Shown: piece by piece, positions 9,982 through 20,639 of the stretch
Layout of the letters: every line of letters begins with the position of its first letter
Position numbering within the stretch: position 1 is the stretch's first letter
Source: Planococcus citri
Taxonomy: Eukaryota > Arthropoda > Insecta > Hemiptera > Pseudococcidae
Length of the DNA: 64,000 nt
Direction of reading: 5' to 3'
Assembly: GCF_950023065.1 (NCBI RefSeq)
Contig: NC_088681.1
Location: 43,744,836-43,808,835 of the forward strand
Program-made: the position numbers and the translations under genes
Notes under the pieces: generated by a model
Seen by the model: the letters and a program-made list of their open reading frames with translations, nothing else
Told to the model about the DNA's origin: nothing
The model's database searches: none

Positions 9982-12384
9982 TTGATTGGCTTCGTAGATG
10001 ACTGTACGAGATGGGGAGTAACGTTCGGAATGAGAAGTAAAGCCGAAGTAGGTACCTACCTAAAAAAATTTGTAAATATTAGTGAAACGTTATGGAGTAC
10101 GAAAGTGAAGCGTATCAGGTGCGATAACGCTAGTGAATTTATCGGAGGTACCTTTAAAGAGTTTGTCGACGAAAAAGGCATATCTATGCAGAACAGTGAG
10201 CCGTATGAGAAGCAGCATAATGGCACCGTCGAGCGTTTTTTCCGAACCATCCAAGAAAAAATGCGAGCTCTGTTATACGAAGGCGGTTTAACGAATAAAT
10301 TCTGGCTTTACGCTGCATACACGGCGAACTACGTGTACAATCGTTTACCGCATTCTGCCTTGAACGATCTGTCACCGTACGAGCTGTGGAATCGCCGAAA
10401 GCCGGATTTATCGAGAGTGAGATTGTTTGGAAGCGTTGCACGAGTTCTAGTACCGCCTGAAAAGAGAAAGAAAACTGATGAGAAGTCGATCGATATGGTT
10501 TTACTCGGTTTTACAGAGACAGGTTATGTATTGTACGATGTTTTACGAAATAAATTTACGAATTCGAGTTGCGTAGAAGTAGACGAAACGCGTAAGATAC
10601 ACGATGTTATTAACGATCATTTGTTAAAAACATCGGTATCAGTGAGTGTAAGCGATGTGAATATCGTACCTACGGTTACACCAGTAAGTAACGCTGATTC
10701 AGCTCCTGGTTGCTCCAATTGGATAAACCCAGATGAGCTGACTGAAGCCGAACGTAGCGGTGATAATTTAGTAGATCGTAGTTTAATCGATACATCATCT
10801 TCGGATGAACGTAGCGACGATTTTACTTGCTTTGCACTCGCTGGGGTCGATGACCTTACGTATGAAGAAGCGTTAAACGGTCCTGAGTCGAAATTTTGGC
10901 GTGTAGCGATAGATGAAGAGTTAAAGGCGATGGAGATCAAAGACGTTTGGTATTCAGCATCTGAAAAAAGCGTAAATAAAGAGAATTATTCGAAAGTAGA
11001 TAGTAAGTGGGTTCTAAAGAAAAAAATCAACTCGAATGGTGGGGTGAAATTTAAGGCTAGATTGGTGTTGCGTGGTTTCAAAGACAACCATTTTTATGAG
11101 TTGGATGAAATATACGCTCCAACACCTAATCAACCGATAATACGCTCGATGCTCAATCTAGCTATGGTCAACAAGTGGCAGTTGAGACAGCTAGATGTGA
11201 GTACTGCATTTCTCAATGGAGATATAAACCGAGGTATTATGTTCAACCCACCGAAAGGGACTAACGAAGAAAAAGGTGTCGTATATATTCTCAAACGTTC
11301 GTTATATGGGTTAAAAACGAGTCCCAAGTCGTGGAACGCAAAATTGAATGAGTATTTACTTTCGCTCGGTTTCGTAAGGAGCAAAGTTGATCCGTGTGTC
11401 TACTTCGATGCCGAAAATCCTCTACGTTGCGTGTTTGTCGTTTACGTAGACGATTTTCTAATTACAGGTTGCGATGATCGTCTAATTGAGTGGTTGGTCA
11501 AGCGATTGAATGAGCGTTTTGGAATCAGAGACCTGGAACAATGCAAGAAGTTCATTGGAATGGAAATTAATCGTAGTAAAGAAAAGTTAGAAATACATCA
11601 AAATTCATATATCGAGCAGTTAGTTAATGATTACGGTTTATCTAATTTGAATAGTATCTCAACTCCAATCGAACCGGGCTTGAAGATTACCAATCTCAAG
11701 CTCGATAAAAGTTATGAAACCAAAGTGCGTGGTCTCTTAGGAAGTTTAAGTTACATAGCAAGGGGAACACGTCCCGATATCGCTTTTGCTGTAAACTTTC
11801 TAAGCAGATACCAGCACTTGGCAAACAAGGAGCTATTCGAATATAGTAAGCGTATTCTCAGGTATTTACGTAGTACGTTGAACGTGAAACTTACCTACGT
11901 AATACCTGAAGTCGTTGATAAATACTCTGTAAGAGTATACGTAGATTCGGACTTCGCTGGTGATTGTTTAGACAGAAAATCAACGTCTGGAATTTTTGTA
12001 TTGCACTATGGCAACGTAATTGACTGGGTAGTCAAGAAACAAAATTGTGTAAGTCTTTCGTCGTGTGAAGCTGAATACGTTGCGTTAAGTACGTCTGGAA
12101 AGGAAGTCTTGGCTTGGCGAAATCTGTTTGTCGAATTAGAAGTTCGTATTGACACCGTACCGGTGTATTGCGATTCTAATGCAGCGATTGCCGTTGCGAA
12201 TACGGTCGAATCGAAACGTACCAGACATATAGATGTCTGTTATCATCATATACGCGATTTAGTCACAAAACAGATCATTTACTTGCAAAAGATATCTTCG
12301 GCGGATCAACTTGCCGATATTTTAACCAAAGCCACGACACGTACCGTATTCGATAGACTCTGTGAGTCATTGTTTAATGCTTAA
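9982..12384 (+). CDS. pol: Copia integrase core, reverse transcriptase and RNase H, in frame after the TGA
   Basis: This is the same frame as the upstream ORF and stays open to TAA at 12382-12384. Numbered from ATG 7495, the integrase residues are D815 (upstream of the TGA), D877 and E913, which gives the D-D-35-E spacing. The RT has the fingers motif around KARLVLRGFKD, the first catalytic Asp in RQLDVSTAFLNGD, and the active site Y1317-V-D-D1320. RNase H starts near D1484 (YVDSDF) and contains SSCEAEYVALS and the conserved HIDV near the end. Methionine 9982 is simply the first start-like codon and is unlikely to initiate naturally. All domains look intact, so the TGA is the only visible defect of the element. 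Confidence 0.93.
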   Translation: MIGFVDDCTRWGVTFGMRSKAEVGTYLKKFVNISETLWSTKVKRIRCDNASEFIGGTFKEFVDEKGISMQNSEPYEKQHNGTVERFFRTIQEKMRALLYEGGLTNKFWLYAAYTANYVYNRLPHSALNDLSPYELWNRRKPDLSRVRLFGSVARVLVPPEKRKKTDEKSIDMVLLGFTETGYVLYDVLRNKFTNSSCVEVDETRKIHDVINDHLLKTSVSVSVSDVNIVPTVTPVSNADSAPGCSNWINPDELTEAERSGDNLVDRSLIDTSSSDERSDDFTCFALAGVDDLTYEEALNGPESKFWRVAIDEELKAMEIKDVWYSASEKSVNKENYSKVDSKWVLKKKINSNGGVKFKARLVLRGFKDNHFYELDEIYAPTPNQPIIRSMLNLAMVNKWQLRQLDVSTAFLNGDINRGIMFNPPKGTNEEKGVVYILKRSLYGLKTSPKSWNAKLNEYLLSLGFVRSKVDPCVYFDAENPLRCVFVVYVDDFLITGCDDRLIEWLVKRLNERFGIRDLEQCKKFIGMEINRSKEKLEIHQNSYIEQLVNDYGLSNLNSISTPIEPGLKITNLKLDKSYETKVRGLLGSLSYIARGTRPDIAFAVNFLSRYQHLANKELFEYSKRILRYLRSTLNVKLTYVIPEVVDKYSVRVYVDSDFAGDCLDRKSTSGIFVLHYGNVIDWVVKKQNCVSLSSCEAEYVALSTSGKEVLAWRNLFVELEVRIDTVPVYCDSNAAIAVANTVESKRTRHIDVCYHHIRDLVTKQIIYLQKISSADQLADILTKATTRTVFDRLCESLFNA

Positions 12385-12547
12385 ATTAAGTTTTCGAGTT
12401 GTTTTTTATGTAATTTAAGTATAATTTAACTGAAATTTTGCTGTAAAAATTTTTTGTTTCAAAGTGTTTACTAACACCGGTATTGATAAGAAGCAACAAG
12501 TTTTACGTTTATTTAAGTGGTACGCGTGTTAGGGAAAATATTTTTAT

Positions 12548-12554
12548 GGTGGGG
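12548..12554 (+). other. Polypurine tract of the copia element
   Basis: GGTGGGG directly abuts the 3' LTR start (TGTTGG at 12555), where plus-strand priming is expected. One T interrupts the purines. Confidence 0.6.
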
Positions 12555-12978
12555 TGTTGGCAAAATTGGAATCGTAACCGTAACGAACTATGTTCGGTAA
12601 CTTTTAAGTTTTTATTTTTTATTAAAAAATGAATTTCGGTTTCGCGATATATATATTGTTGGTTACGTATTAAATGGTTTTTTGTTCTTTTCGTAAAATC
12701 GCGTAAACTGTTGGCTGTTAAATTATCGTTGTTTTTTCGTTGTTTTCGTTAGTTACTAAGTTAGTTCGCGTTAATATTATTCTTGTCGTCGTAAAGTAAA
12801 GTCATCGAGCTTTTTGCTCAGTCTCATTTGTCTGGTTTATTGATCGTTAGGTCAATGACCGTTAACAATAAATATTTATTTATTTTTTGTTGAAGTTTGT
12901 TTTCGTTTTGTCGAATGTTAGGCAAGTTTAATATTGTTGTAAGTCAGATTTATCGATTGAGTATCGATTTATCGTTCA
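12555..12978 (+). repeat. 3' LTR of the copia element
   Basis: 424 bp, same length as the 5' LTR, with two substitutions (C at 12561 and T at 12907). It carries the GGTCAATGACC palindrome at 12850-12860 and the AATAAA behind it, which would act here as the poly(A) signal. Confidence 0.95.
12850..12860. promoter_or_regulatory. Perfect GGTCA-A-TGACC inverted repeat in the 3' LTR
   Basis: Copy of the palindrome at 7234-7244, in the same LTR position. Confidence 0.45.
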
Positions 12979-13370
12979 AAAAACGACAATTTTCAGCAAA
13001 TTTGCTAAAAACGAAAATTATTGTCATATTTTTAAAAACCTAGATATTTTAAAAATTTTTGGCAAACAACAAGAATGACAATTTCAGCAAAAGCAGGACT
13101 TTTTGGTAATTAAGTATTCTACTCGTATTAGCAAAAAAAATATATACTTTTTCGCATTCTTTGTTGAGAAAACGGAAATTTTTTTCATTTTTCACTTAAA
13201 ATACAAGGCTTTTGAATAATTTTTAGGAAATTTTTTTTTTTTTTGGAATTTTTGTAACAATTTTCAGCAAGAAACGAAACTCTTTGGTAATTTTTACAAA
13301 ATAAGAATTGTTTCGCTATTTTTCGGCAGAAACCAAGATTTTGTCAATTTTAGCAAAAGGCAATGCGTTG
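12979..13370. repeat. Degenerate GCAAAAAGC/GGCAATTTTT minisatellite, right part
   Basis: Continuation of the array at 6420-6938 after the LTR element, for example ACGACAATTTTCAGCAAATTTGC at the junction. It is more degenerate towards 13370. Confidence 0.5.
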
Positions 13371-13942
13371 TAAGCGTAACGCTGAAAATGATGCACTGTG
13401 GCCAATTGGGAAGAAAAAAGTGAATACGTACTTTCGTCAATTTAATCGCTCATTATAGATAACGTTTTTTTTCTTTAGGATGCACGAAAAAGTTGTAAAA
13501 AAAATCCTTCTGTAACCTAAACGTCAAAAAAGTAACGGATTACATACTTGAAAATTAACCAAGTATAAGTCCTGAAATTAATATTGAAAAAAAAATGTAT
13601 AATGAATTACATTTCTATCCACTTTAAACTAGGAACATAGTTTTTGAAATTTTTTCACTTTTTAAGCCGAAGTTGTAGGTTCTAGGTTCTAAAGTTCATT
13701 TTTGAGAAATTTTAAATTTCCGGAGAAAATTGAATAACCGCTGGGAGTTGAATTGAAGAATTTATTCGCACTGGCTCTTATGCTCAAAAAAGTTAATTTT
13801 GCCCAAAAAAATTGAAAATCGCCTTTCAAAAAGATTTTCGAATTTTTCAAAAGTCAACTTTAGGACCTGAAATTTTGGTTAAGGGGTTTTAGGACAAATT
13901 CTTTTGATGTAGCTTAGTTTCGCTTAAATTGGAGAATGTGAG

Positions 13943-15330
13943 TTGAAAAATGTTCGACTAGTGAATCAAAATAAGTTTCTGTTTTTTTTTTCAAAAGAGG
14001 GATATCTTTTTGAGCTGTTGAAAAAACTTTAGTGATAACAATAACGTATCCTCGAATGACTGCTTTTACCTTCGATATGTACATTATGTATTTCACAGAC
14101 TAAACAGTCATAACACTGCACACGTTCCACGTTCCAGCGTAATTTCCATTTGGTATATATTATCTCATAGTCAGTTCTCCGGCGTATTTTTCACCGCCTC
14201 TCCGATAGTCACCTCTTGCGTTCCATTTGTTTGTCTTTACGCTCTCTTCAAAACAATAGGTATCACTTACTGCGGCGTGCAACTTCCATATTTACACGCT
14301 TATTTATTTATTTTTTTACACTCGATTGTGTTGTACATAGTGTGACTCGTATGCTCGAACGTATATAGCATTCATCTCTTCTTGCTCATAGAGCGTATAT
14401 ATACTTTGAACGAAGGAACTGCATAACTTATACGATAATTTACACACACCAGCGCACATTACCAATACACATGCGTTTCTTTTTCCACTATTTTTCATAT
14501 AATACATATACTCGACACTCGTACGAAAGTATCTGGTAACAGAAAGTACATCTACATACATAGGTACATCGTGTATCCGAGACAATACGCTCCACCATGA
14601 ATATTTTCCGCATTTGTAAACTTATTTTATGCGTAATGAACGACTGCAGAGGGAAAGAGCAAAGGAATGGTTCTTCGGTTACGTAATCGTCTCTCTCATT
14701 AACAACTTTTGAACTCGTTTTAACGCTCAGCAACGATCTTTCTTCTCCAAGAGCAAACAACATTGCTGTAGAGTATTGGCGAAGTCGCGAGTCGTTTCCA
14801 CTCTCTTCGGTTTTGCTCCACCATATACGACAGAATCGCATCGCATTCAAGTACCTATGGATATTTAAACGGGCTATAATATAGACCGCCATCCGCGTAG
14901 CCACCGGATATGGGTATTTTATATACCTATACTCGTATTGTACCAGGTATATTACATACGTAAGTATTAAGTACATTATTATTATCAACATCATCCTCAT
15001 CATCATCACCATCGATAAACCAGCTCGTTTAAATCGGAAGAGTATCAAGTAATGGTAATGTATGTGTATGTACTCGTAGAAGTACACAACACACCAAGTT
15101 CCAACACATACGGTAGCTCTTTTTTTTACACGCCGTCGTCGCGTATTAAAATACCTATATAGGTGCTCCGGTTTGGTGCGTTTGATCCTCTACCTCGCTC
15201 TTCATCTTGCCAGGTAGCAATCAGGTTCCGTTTCCAACTGATCGAATGTTGAATAAAATAGGAGACCACTGTACATTAATAATCGTCGCCTCGAAACGTT
15301 AAAAACCGTTTTAAAACGCTCGTTCGATTA
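13943..15330. other. Unique-looking non-coding stretch
   Basis: This is less A/T-biased than the flanks, with scattered CpG. A 199-codon minus-strand frame (14488-15087) reads as low-complexity Tyr/Ile/Met-rich sequence and is not accepted as a gene. No splice-bounded exon is recognised. It could be regulatory or intronic. Confidence 0.4.
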
Positions 15331-15339
15331 AAATTCCCA

Positions 15340-16095
15340 ATTAAGGTGATCATTTTGCGGAGCAAAATCTAAAGTAAAACGGAATAACGCAGTCGATAAG
15401 TCGGATTACCACGCATTCAAATCAAATTACCATAAATTTCGCAAAAACTCGTAAATTACGGTAAATGATACACGATTAGATACCTATTCTAACCTAACAC
15501 GCGTCATGTTGGTAATTACGGTATATTACAAAACAGACATGAAAAAGTGGTAATTACCACACATTTATATTCGTAGATACCTAATAATTCATCAAAATAG
15601 ATCAACTTACAACAAACATGAATAATTACGGTAAATTACGCGTAATTACCAACTCGGTACAGAATCGATTCAACGTCAATTTCACAAGTGTGTAAATGTA
15701 CAATTGTACATAGCAAACAAATGAAAAAAATTACGACCATTTACTGTAAAATTCTAGTAATTTACCATGAAATGTAGGTAAATTACCAAAAATACTGGTA
15801 ATTTATCGTACGTAAAATCTTGATAGTTATTTATTGTAAAATACGGACAATTTACCGTAAAAAATGGTAATTCACTACAAAATGCTTGTAATTTACCGCG
15901 AACTAGTGGAGATTTACTGTAAATGTTTATGAACCATTTACCGTAAAATTGGTAATTTACCGTAAAATACTGAAAGTTTATTGTGAAATACGGACAATTT
16001 ACCGTAAACGATGGTAATTTACTGTAAATTGCCAGTAATTTACCGTAGAGTGTCGGTAATTTACCGTAAAATGCTGGTAATTTTCATTAGAATGC
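15340..16095. repeat. Minisatellite of TTACCGTAAA-type units
   Basis: Degenerate units of about 20-25 bases around GGTAATTTACCGTAAAATGC are repeated through the interval. They are clearest from about 15720 to 16085, where GTAATTTACCGTAAA recurs many times. The unit contains TTTACGGTAAA-like dyads. The same family returns at 17540-17890 and 44280-44440. Confidence 0.75.
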
Positions 16096-16796
16096 TAATG
16101 ATTTTAATACAAGATTGTTTTATGGAAGATTGTGTTTGAAATTTGAAAAATTGGATCATTTTTTTCCCGAACAATTCCGTATAAAAGTATAGGGAACGAA
16201 TTATTCGAGAACAAGGCAATCAAACCTTTGGAAAAAGTCGCACGATTTTCAAGTTTGAGTGGATGAGGAAGTTTACGAAAAGTTTTGCACAAAAATTGTC
16301 TCCTTCCTTCGTGAATGGTTCAACCAATACTAATGAACGAATCGTTCGAGAATGACTTGATCGAACTTTTAGAAAATGGAAGCTTTCAAGCGTATCAGGT
16401 TCATTGTTAGAAAAAAATGGTGAACGACTTCAATTTAAGTAATTGACATGTCATGACTAATTTGTAAACGAATCGTTCGAGAACGATTTGACTCATCTTT
16501 TCGAAGATGATATTTCATTTTTCTAGTTTGTTTGTGAGAATGAAGTAGTTCGGGAATGAATGTTCTGAAAGAATTGATATTTCGTTCGTGAACGATTCAA
16601 TGATTATGAACAAATCGTTCGAGAACGAATCGATTGAATTTTTGGAAAGAGAAATTTTCAAGGTAATTTGAAAGGGTGAAGTTATTTGCATGATTGTTTT
16701 GAAAAATATTATATTTCGTTCCTGAACGATTCGACCTATCTTTTGGAAGATGGTGATTTTTATGTTTGTTTGTGACTTGTGTGGATGAAGTAATTC

Positions 16797-17016
16797 CATT
16801 GACATTTTAGATATAGACTGCTATCGGCCCATAAGCCTAACATACAGCCATTGTCTTGAACATAATAAGTCGAGGGTTGCAATATGCGCATGCGCCAGCT
16901 CTGTTATATTTTTCAGATTCGGGCATGCGCAGAAGCCAAACCTTAACCAACCACTAAACTATGTTCAAGATCATTGGCTTATGGACCGCTAGCAGTCCAT
17001 ATCTAAAAAGTCAATG
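16797..17016. mobile_element. 220-bp MITE with inverted repeats of about 40 bp
   Basis: The left end CATTGAC-AT-TTTAGATATAGACTGC and the right end, inverted, CATTGAC-TT-TTTAGATATGGACTGC are near-identical. Pairing runs inward over CCATAAGCC and TTGAACATA. It contains no coding sequence. AGTAAT lies on both outer sides (about 16789 and 17017), a possible target duplication. It sits within one satellite unit. Confidence 0.7.
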
Positions 17017-17174
17017 AGTAATATTCGAGAATGAATGTTCTCAGAACTTGAATTTTATTTATTTCGTTCATGAACGACTCAGTTATTAAAAAAGAGCAAA
17101 TCTCTCGAGAACGACTCGACTGAACTTTTGGCAATTTTTAAGTTTGTTCGCTCGGATGAAGCGGTTTTGGATGT

Positions 17175-17384
17175 AATAGGGATTTGACAAGACAACTGTC
17201 GCGCTCTAGGAAATTGTAGTAAAAAACACCGGAACTAACAAAAGGTCCCGTTGTTATCAGCAATTTTCAACAATTTTCCTTCAATTTTCACAACAATGCA
17301 TTCCAATGTTTATTCGGGGACCTTTCATCAGCCAATCAGAAACAAGGCGACACTAGCGCGGCGACCCTCTGTCAAGTTCCTATT
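17175..17384. mobile_element. Probable 210-bp MITE with imperfect inverted ends
   Basis: AATAGGGATTTGACA at the left end and, inverted, AATAGGAACTTGACAGA at the right end match imperfectly. TGTCGCGCTCTAGG corresponds weakly to TCGCCGCGCTAGTG inside. It interrupts the 130-bp satellite and restores its spacing when removed. The superfamily is not assigned. Confidence 0.45.
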
Positions 17385-17539
17385 CTACCAAAAATTGAGT
17401 TTTTCGTTCAAAAATTACTCAGATCAATAATTATGAACGAATCATTCGAGAACGATTTGATCAAGTTTTCGGATTATAATGATTTTCAAGTTTGTTTGGG
17501 TGCTAATTTAAGTACCACAAAATGTTGATATGTAGTTGT

Positions 17540-17890
17540 TAACAGCAAAATACAGGAAATTAGCTGCAATCGGTAATTTACGGTAAAACGCTGGTAATTA
17601 ACGGTAAAATTCTGGAAATTCACGGTAAACTGCTGGTAATTTACGATAAAATGCTAGGAATTTACGGTAAAATGCTGGAAATTTACGAGAAGTGGTGCTA
17701 ATTTTATAATAAGTTGGTAATTTACCACAAAGTTCTGGTAATTCACCGTAAAGCACTATTGTAATGATCTAAACCCATAGGTACATAATATGTATGGTGG
17801 TGATCTCTAACTCTTGGGCAGTAAATTACGGTAATTATTGGTAATTTTTTCGAAAACACGGTAAAATTCACTATAAATTGCCAATATTTA
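17540..17890. repeat. Second block of the TTACCGTAAA-type minisatellite
   Basis: Units such as GGTAATTTACGGTAAAATGCT are repeated, mostly inverted relative to the 15.4-16.1 kb block. The two blocks therefore bracket the 130-bp satellite in partly opposite orientation. Confidence 0.65.
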
Positions 17891-17899
17891 GTAGCATGG

Positions 17900-20600
17900 A
17901 TGTTAATTATTCAAAATGTAAGAATCATTAGATCGTTTTTACAAATGAAATTCATATTACCTACTCGAGAAGACTTTTCATCAACGAAATATGCTTCCTA
18001 GCCTGAAATGAAATTTTCATCCTGCATGGGCTCAAATCCATAGTCTGCGTCTCCTCATACAATTTATTTTATTCACATCACACAGCCTTGCAAAGCAAAA
18101 GTACCCGCATTCGAACCTAGTCTCGCGAGTATCTTGAGTAAAAACAGCCGAAAGTTTTTATTCATTTCTGAATTTTTTATTAGGGTACGTTTGTAATAAA
18201 CCATTACGCGAGTCGTTTTTACCTTTAATGGAATTTCCACCAAGGGAAGAAAAAGATCGACGAAAAAAAGGTCAAAGAACTCGTCACAAAATCGTTTCAC
18301 GACACGAACATGAGCAATATTACCTACACATCCAATATCTTACCAAAAGCCATACGAGAAAGAGAACTTGTACCAACGTAAATTTTACACCAAACTAGGT
18401 AAACTTTACTTCAGAACACGATTTCGCGATTGTATATGTATACCTAATTCGTTTGCGATATTTCGTTACAGAAAATACTCATAGGAAAGTGAAAAAAATA
18501 AAAATACGCTCGTTGGCAGCCGCCTTGTAGTCTTCGCTAAATCCTTTTTTATACGTTTACTATTCTCTGTTCAGTTTTTCTCTCTCATAAACGTCGTGTG
18601 TATTCTGTATTCTCATATACGCGATACATCGCTTCTTTAAGCGTACTTTTTATTTCAACTTTATCACATTATCCTTTGAGTATTACCGTCGAAGCTGAAC
18701 GGCGAGAAAGCTCGATGAATACGATTCCTTGGAGCGAAAAGGACGTTCGTATATGTAGAGATTTGCTCAAACTCTTATATATATCGCAGCTACGTACAAA
18801 TTACAATACGATATATTAAATCCGTTTACCGCTTGGAAACCTTCTCTCTCACCTTCAACCCGACTCGAAGGACCGAAAAGGTCACGTATCGTATACGTCA
18901 CCTTTCAAAAATACACCAACTTATTACACCCTATACACCTGCTTCTGGATGATGATAATAAATAATGTTCCACGAAAAATAGTAAAATTGAAAATACCAC
19001 ATATTATAACATCTTACAGAATCAAGCTAGAAAAGCTTCATATTTGAACTTTGCTACCGAGGCGCAATTTATCAAGTAGGTAAGTACTTGAAAATTGGTC
19101 GAAATGCATTTTCATCTCTTTTGGTTCACACAGCTCAGCTCGCTCAATTTCACGATGGAAGAAAAGCGAAAAATAAACATTGACCGAAAGGTAATCGCAG
19201 TAATGAGATTTTTCAAGGTTATTAAAAAGACAGATAGGATAGGTACTCGAATGAATAATGTAAGTGTACTCGAGAAAACACCCCCTTCTCTCCCCTGTGT
19301 CCATCAATAAAATGCGCCAACATAGGATAATCGTTAAAATACGAGAAACTATCATTTTCAACGACCATAAGGTTACCCCTCACCTGTTCTACTCAACTTT
19401 TGACCGACGTAATGCGCAACCATCGACCGGTAGAATTTTCATTCTCTCTTTCGCGAAAGAGTAGTTTTTTTTACACGAAAAAAAAATCGCAATTTGCAGA
19501 AAGCGAAACACGAGACATCTCGACTTAGATTCAAGAGTTTACACCGTACTCGTGATCGTATCTTGGGGAAAATTTTACGAAAATCTGCTCGAAAAGCGGA
19601 GGAGTTGCGGGGGTGTTTTTCGTTGTACTTGTTTCAGAATCAGAACCTACACAATATACAAGAGTTCCCGCTATAAGTACTTTTAAATCTAATGAAATAG
19701 CAAGGTTCAGGTATGAAACGAGAAAACAAAGTATATAGAATAATTTTCGAAGAAAAAAGTTTTTCTTTGAATTTAACGAGTGTAACAATGAAATAGAGAA
19801 GAATTACGATGCGTCTAGAAACTGAATCGACTCCCACATTTTACTTAATCCAACAAACATCGCGTATTTTTTTCGGCTCAAATAATCGGTTCCAACTACA
19901 ATTTCAAATTTGAGCCATTCCGTGCCGATTTAACCACGGTTTCGACTCTGCTTTTTTAATTTCGTTCAATTTTTTTGACTCTAAAAAAAAAACGAAAAGG
20001 GCTGATTTTGTTAGTTTCATTGAAAAATCAAATTTTAATATGAAAACTGGCCAATGTTGAACTATGATTTGAAATTCTGAAAATGTTCTATGTCAGTCTG
20101 AAACATCGCGTTTTCATCAAAATAAGGCAATTTCAATAAAAGGTGCACCCCCCCTTCCTGATAAAATTTTTAGAAATATCAAATTTATGCGATATATCGG
20201 ATGGTACCTAATTACCTATGTTTTCAAAGTTGCTGAACACGAATATGATTTCATTTTTTCAACCCGACCCCCTTCGCCGCACCCGCCCCCTCTTCTATGC
20301 GCACTTGAATTTTCAGAGTACCACGAAACTTCTACAAAGTATTGCCCACGCAGCTCCTTTAATTTCAAAGATGAGTAATTTTACGAAATAACATTTTTGG
20401 CTCGTTTTAAATAATGTCACGCAAAAATTCCCTTCAAAATTAACAAAAGTTCACCTTCCTAAAATTTGGGAGAACTTTAATTGATAAACAAAAACTTACT
20501 CATGACCGCTGCTCGGTGTTGGATCACTCTTGTTTTTAATCACAAATATTTTTGTACTCACCTAAAACGAAACAAAAAAACGAAAATAATGTCAACTTAA
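17900..20600. other. Non-coding stretch, no supported gene
   Basis: Several short frames exist on both strands (for example 19038-19361 minus, 19095-19310 plus), but they overlap each other and lack splice context or recognisable domains. Local CpG is higher at 18.4-19.5 kb, so a regulatory or untranslated region is possible. Confidence 0.4.
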
Positions 20601-20639
20601 AGGTAGATTGGAAATAATCTAATACTGTACATAAATTGA

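Larger units (their letters stand above)
6939..12978 (+). mobile_element. Full-length Ty1/copia LTR retrotransposon
   Basis: Two 424-bp LTRs (6939-7362 and 12555-12978) start TGTTGG and end in CA. They differ at only two positions (6945/12561 and 7291/12907), about 0.5%. AAAAA lies on each side (6934-6938 and 12979-12983), fitting a 5-bp target duplication, though in A-rich DNA. A primer-binding site starts at 7363 and a purine tract ends at 12554. The coding order is Gag, protease, integrase, RT, RNase H, which is diagnostic of copia (integrase before RT). A single in-frame TGA at 9976-9978 interrupts the frame. The insertion is young and sits in an older foldback element. Confidence 0.95.
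6034..13942. mobile_element. Old foldback element, interrupted by the copia insertion
   Basis: The ends are inverted copies. CTCTCCGATTTGAAC at about 6034 and the following GAAAGAGCATGTCTTAAAACC match, inverted, the stretch at about 13860-13942. The match continues inward for roughly 200 bases; for example GTGAATACTTTTCTTCAATT near 6230 pairs with an inverted GCGAATAAATTCTTCAATT near 13750. The interior is a degenerate GCAAAAAGC/GGCAATTTTT repeat. Without the copia element it would be about 1.9 kb. It has no coding capacity. The low arm identity, about two-thirds by eye, makes it much older than the copia insertion. The architecture resembles Drosophila Foldback elements, but no homology is claimed. 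Confidence 0.5.
16180..17500. repeat. Satellite-like array of about 130-bp units with two MITE insertions
   Basis: The core GAACGAATCGTTCGAGAACGA recurs in degenerate form near 16195, 16335, 16468, 16603, 17095 and 17432, each followed by a shared TTTTGGAAGATG...TTTTCAAGTTTG stretch. Spacing is about 130-140 bases. The two longer gaps become about 2 and 1 units once the insertions at 16797-17016 and 17175-17384 are subtracted. The core contains the near-palindrome CGTTCGAGAACG. Confidence 0.65.

Noticed and set aside
14488..15087. 199-codon minus-strand frame
   Set aside because: The translation is Tyr/Ile/Met-rich low complexity with no domain, no good start context and no neighbouring exon. 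It overlaps AT-rich dinucleotide-like DNA and looks like chance.
15340..16095. Regularly spaced repeats that could suggest a CRISPR array
   Set aside because: Repeats are degenerate, spacers are not unique, there are no cas genes and the genome is eukaryotic. It is a minisatellite.
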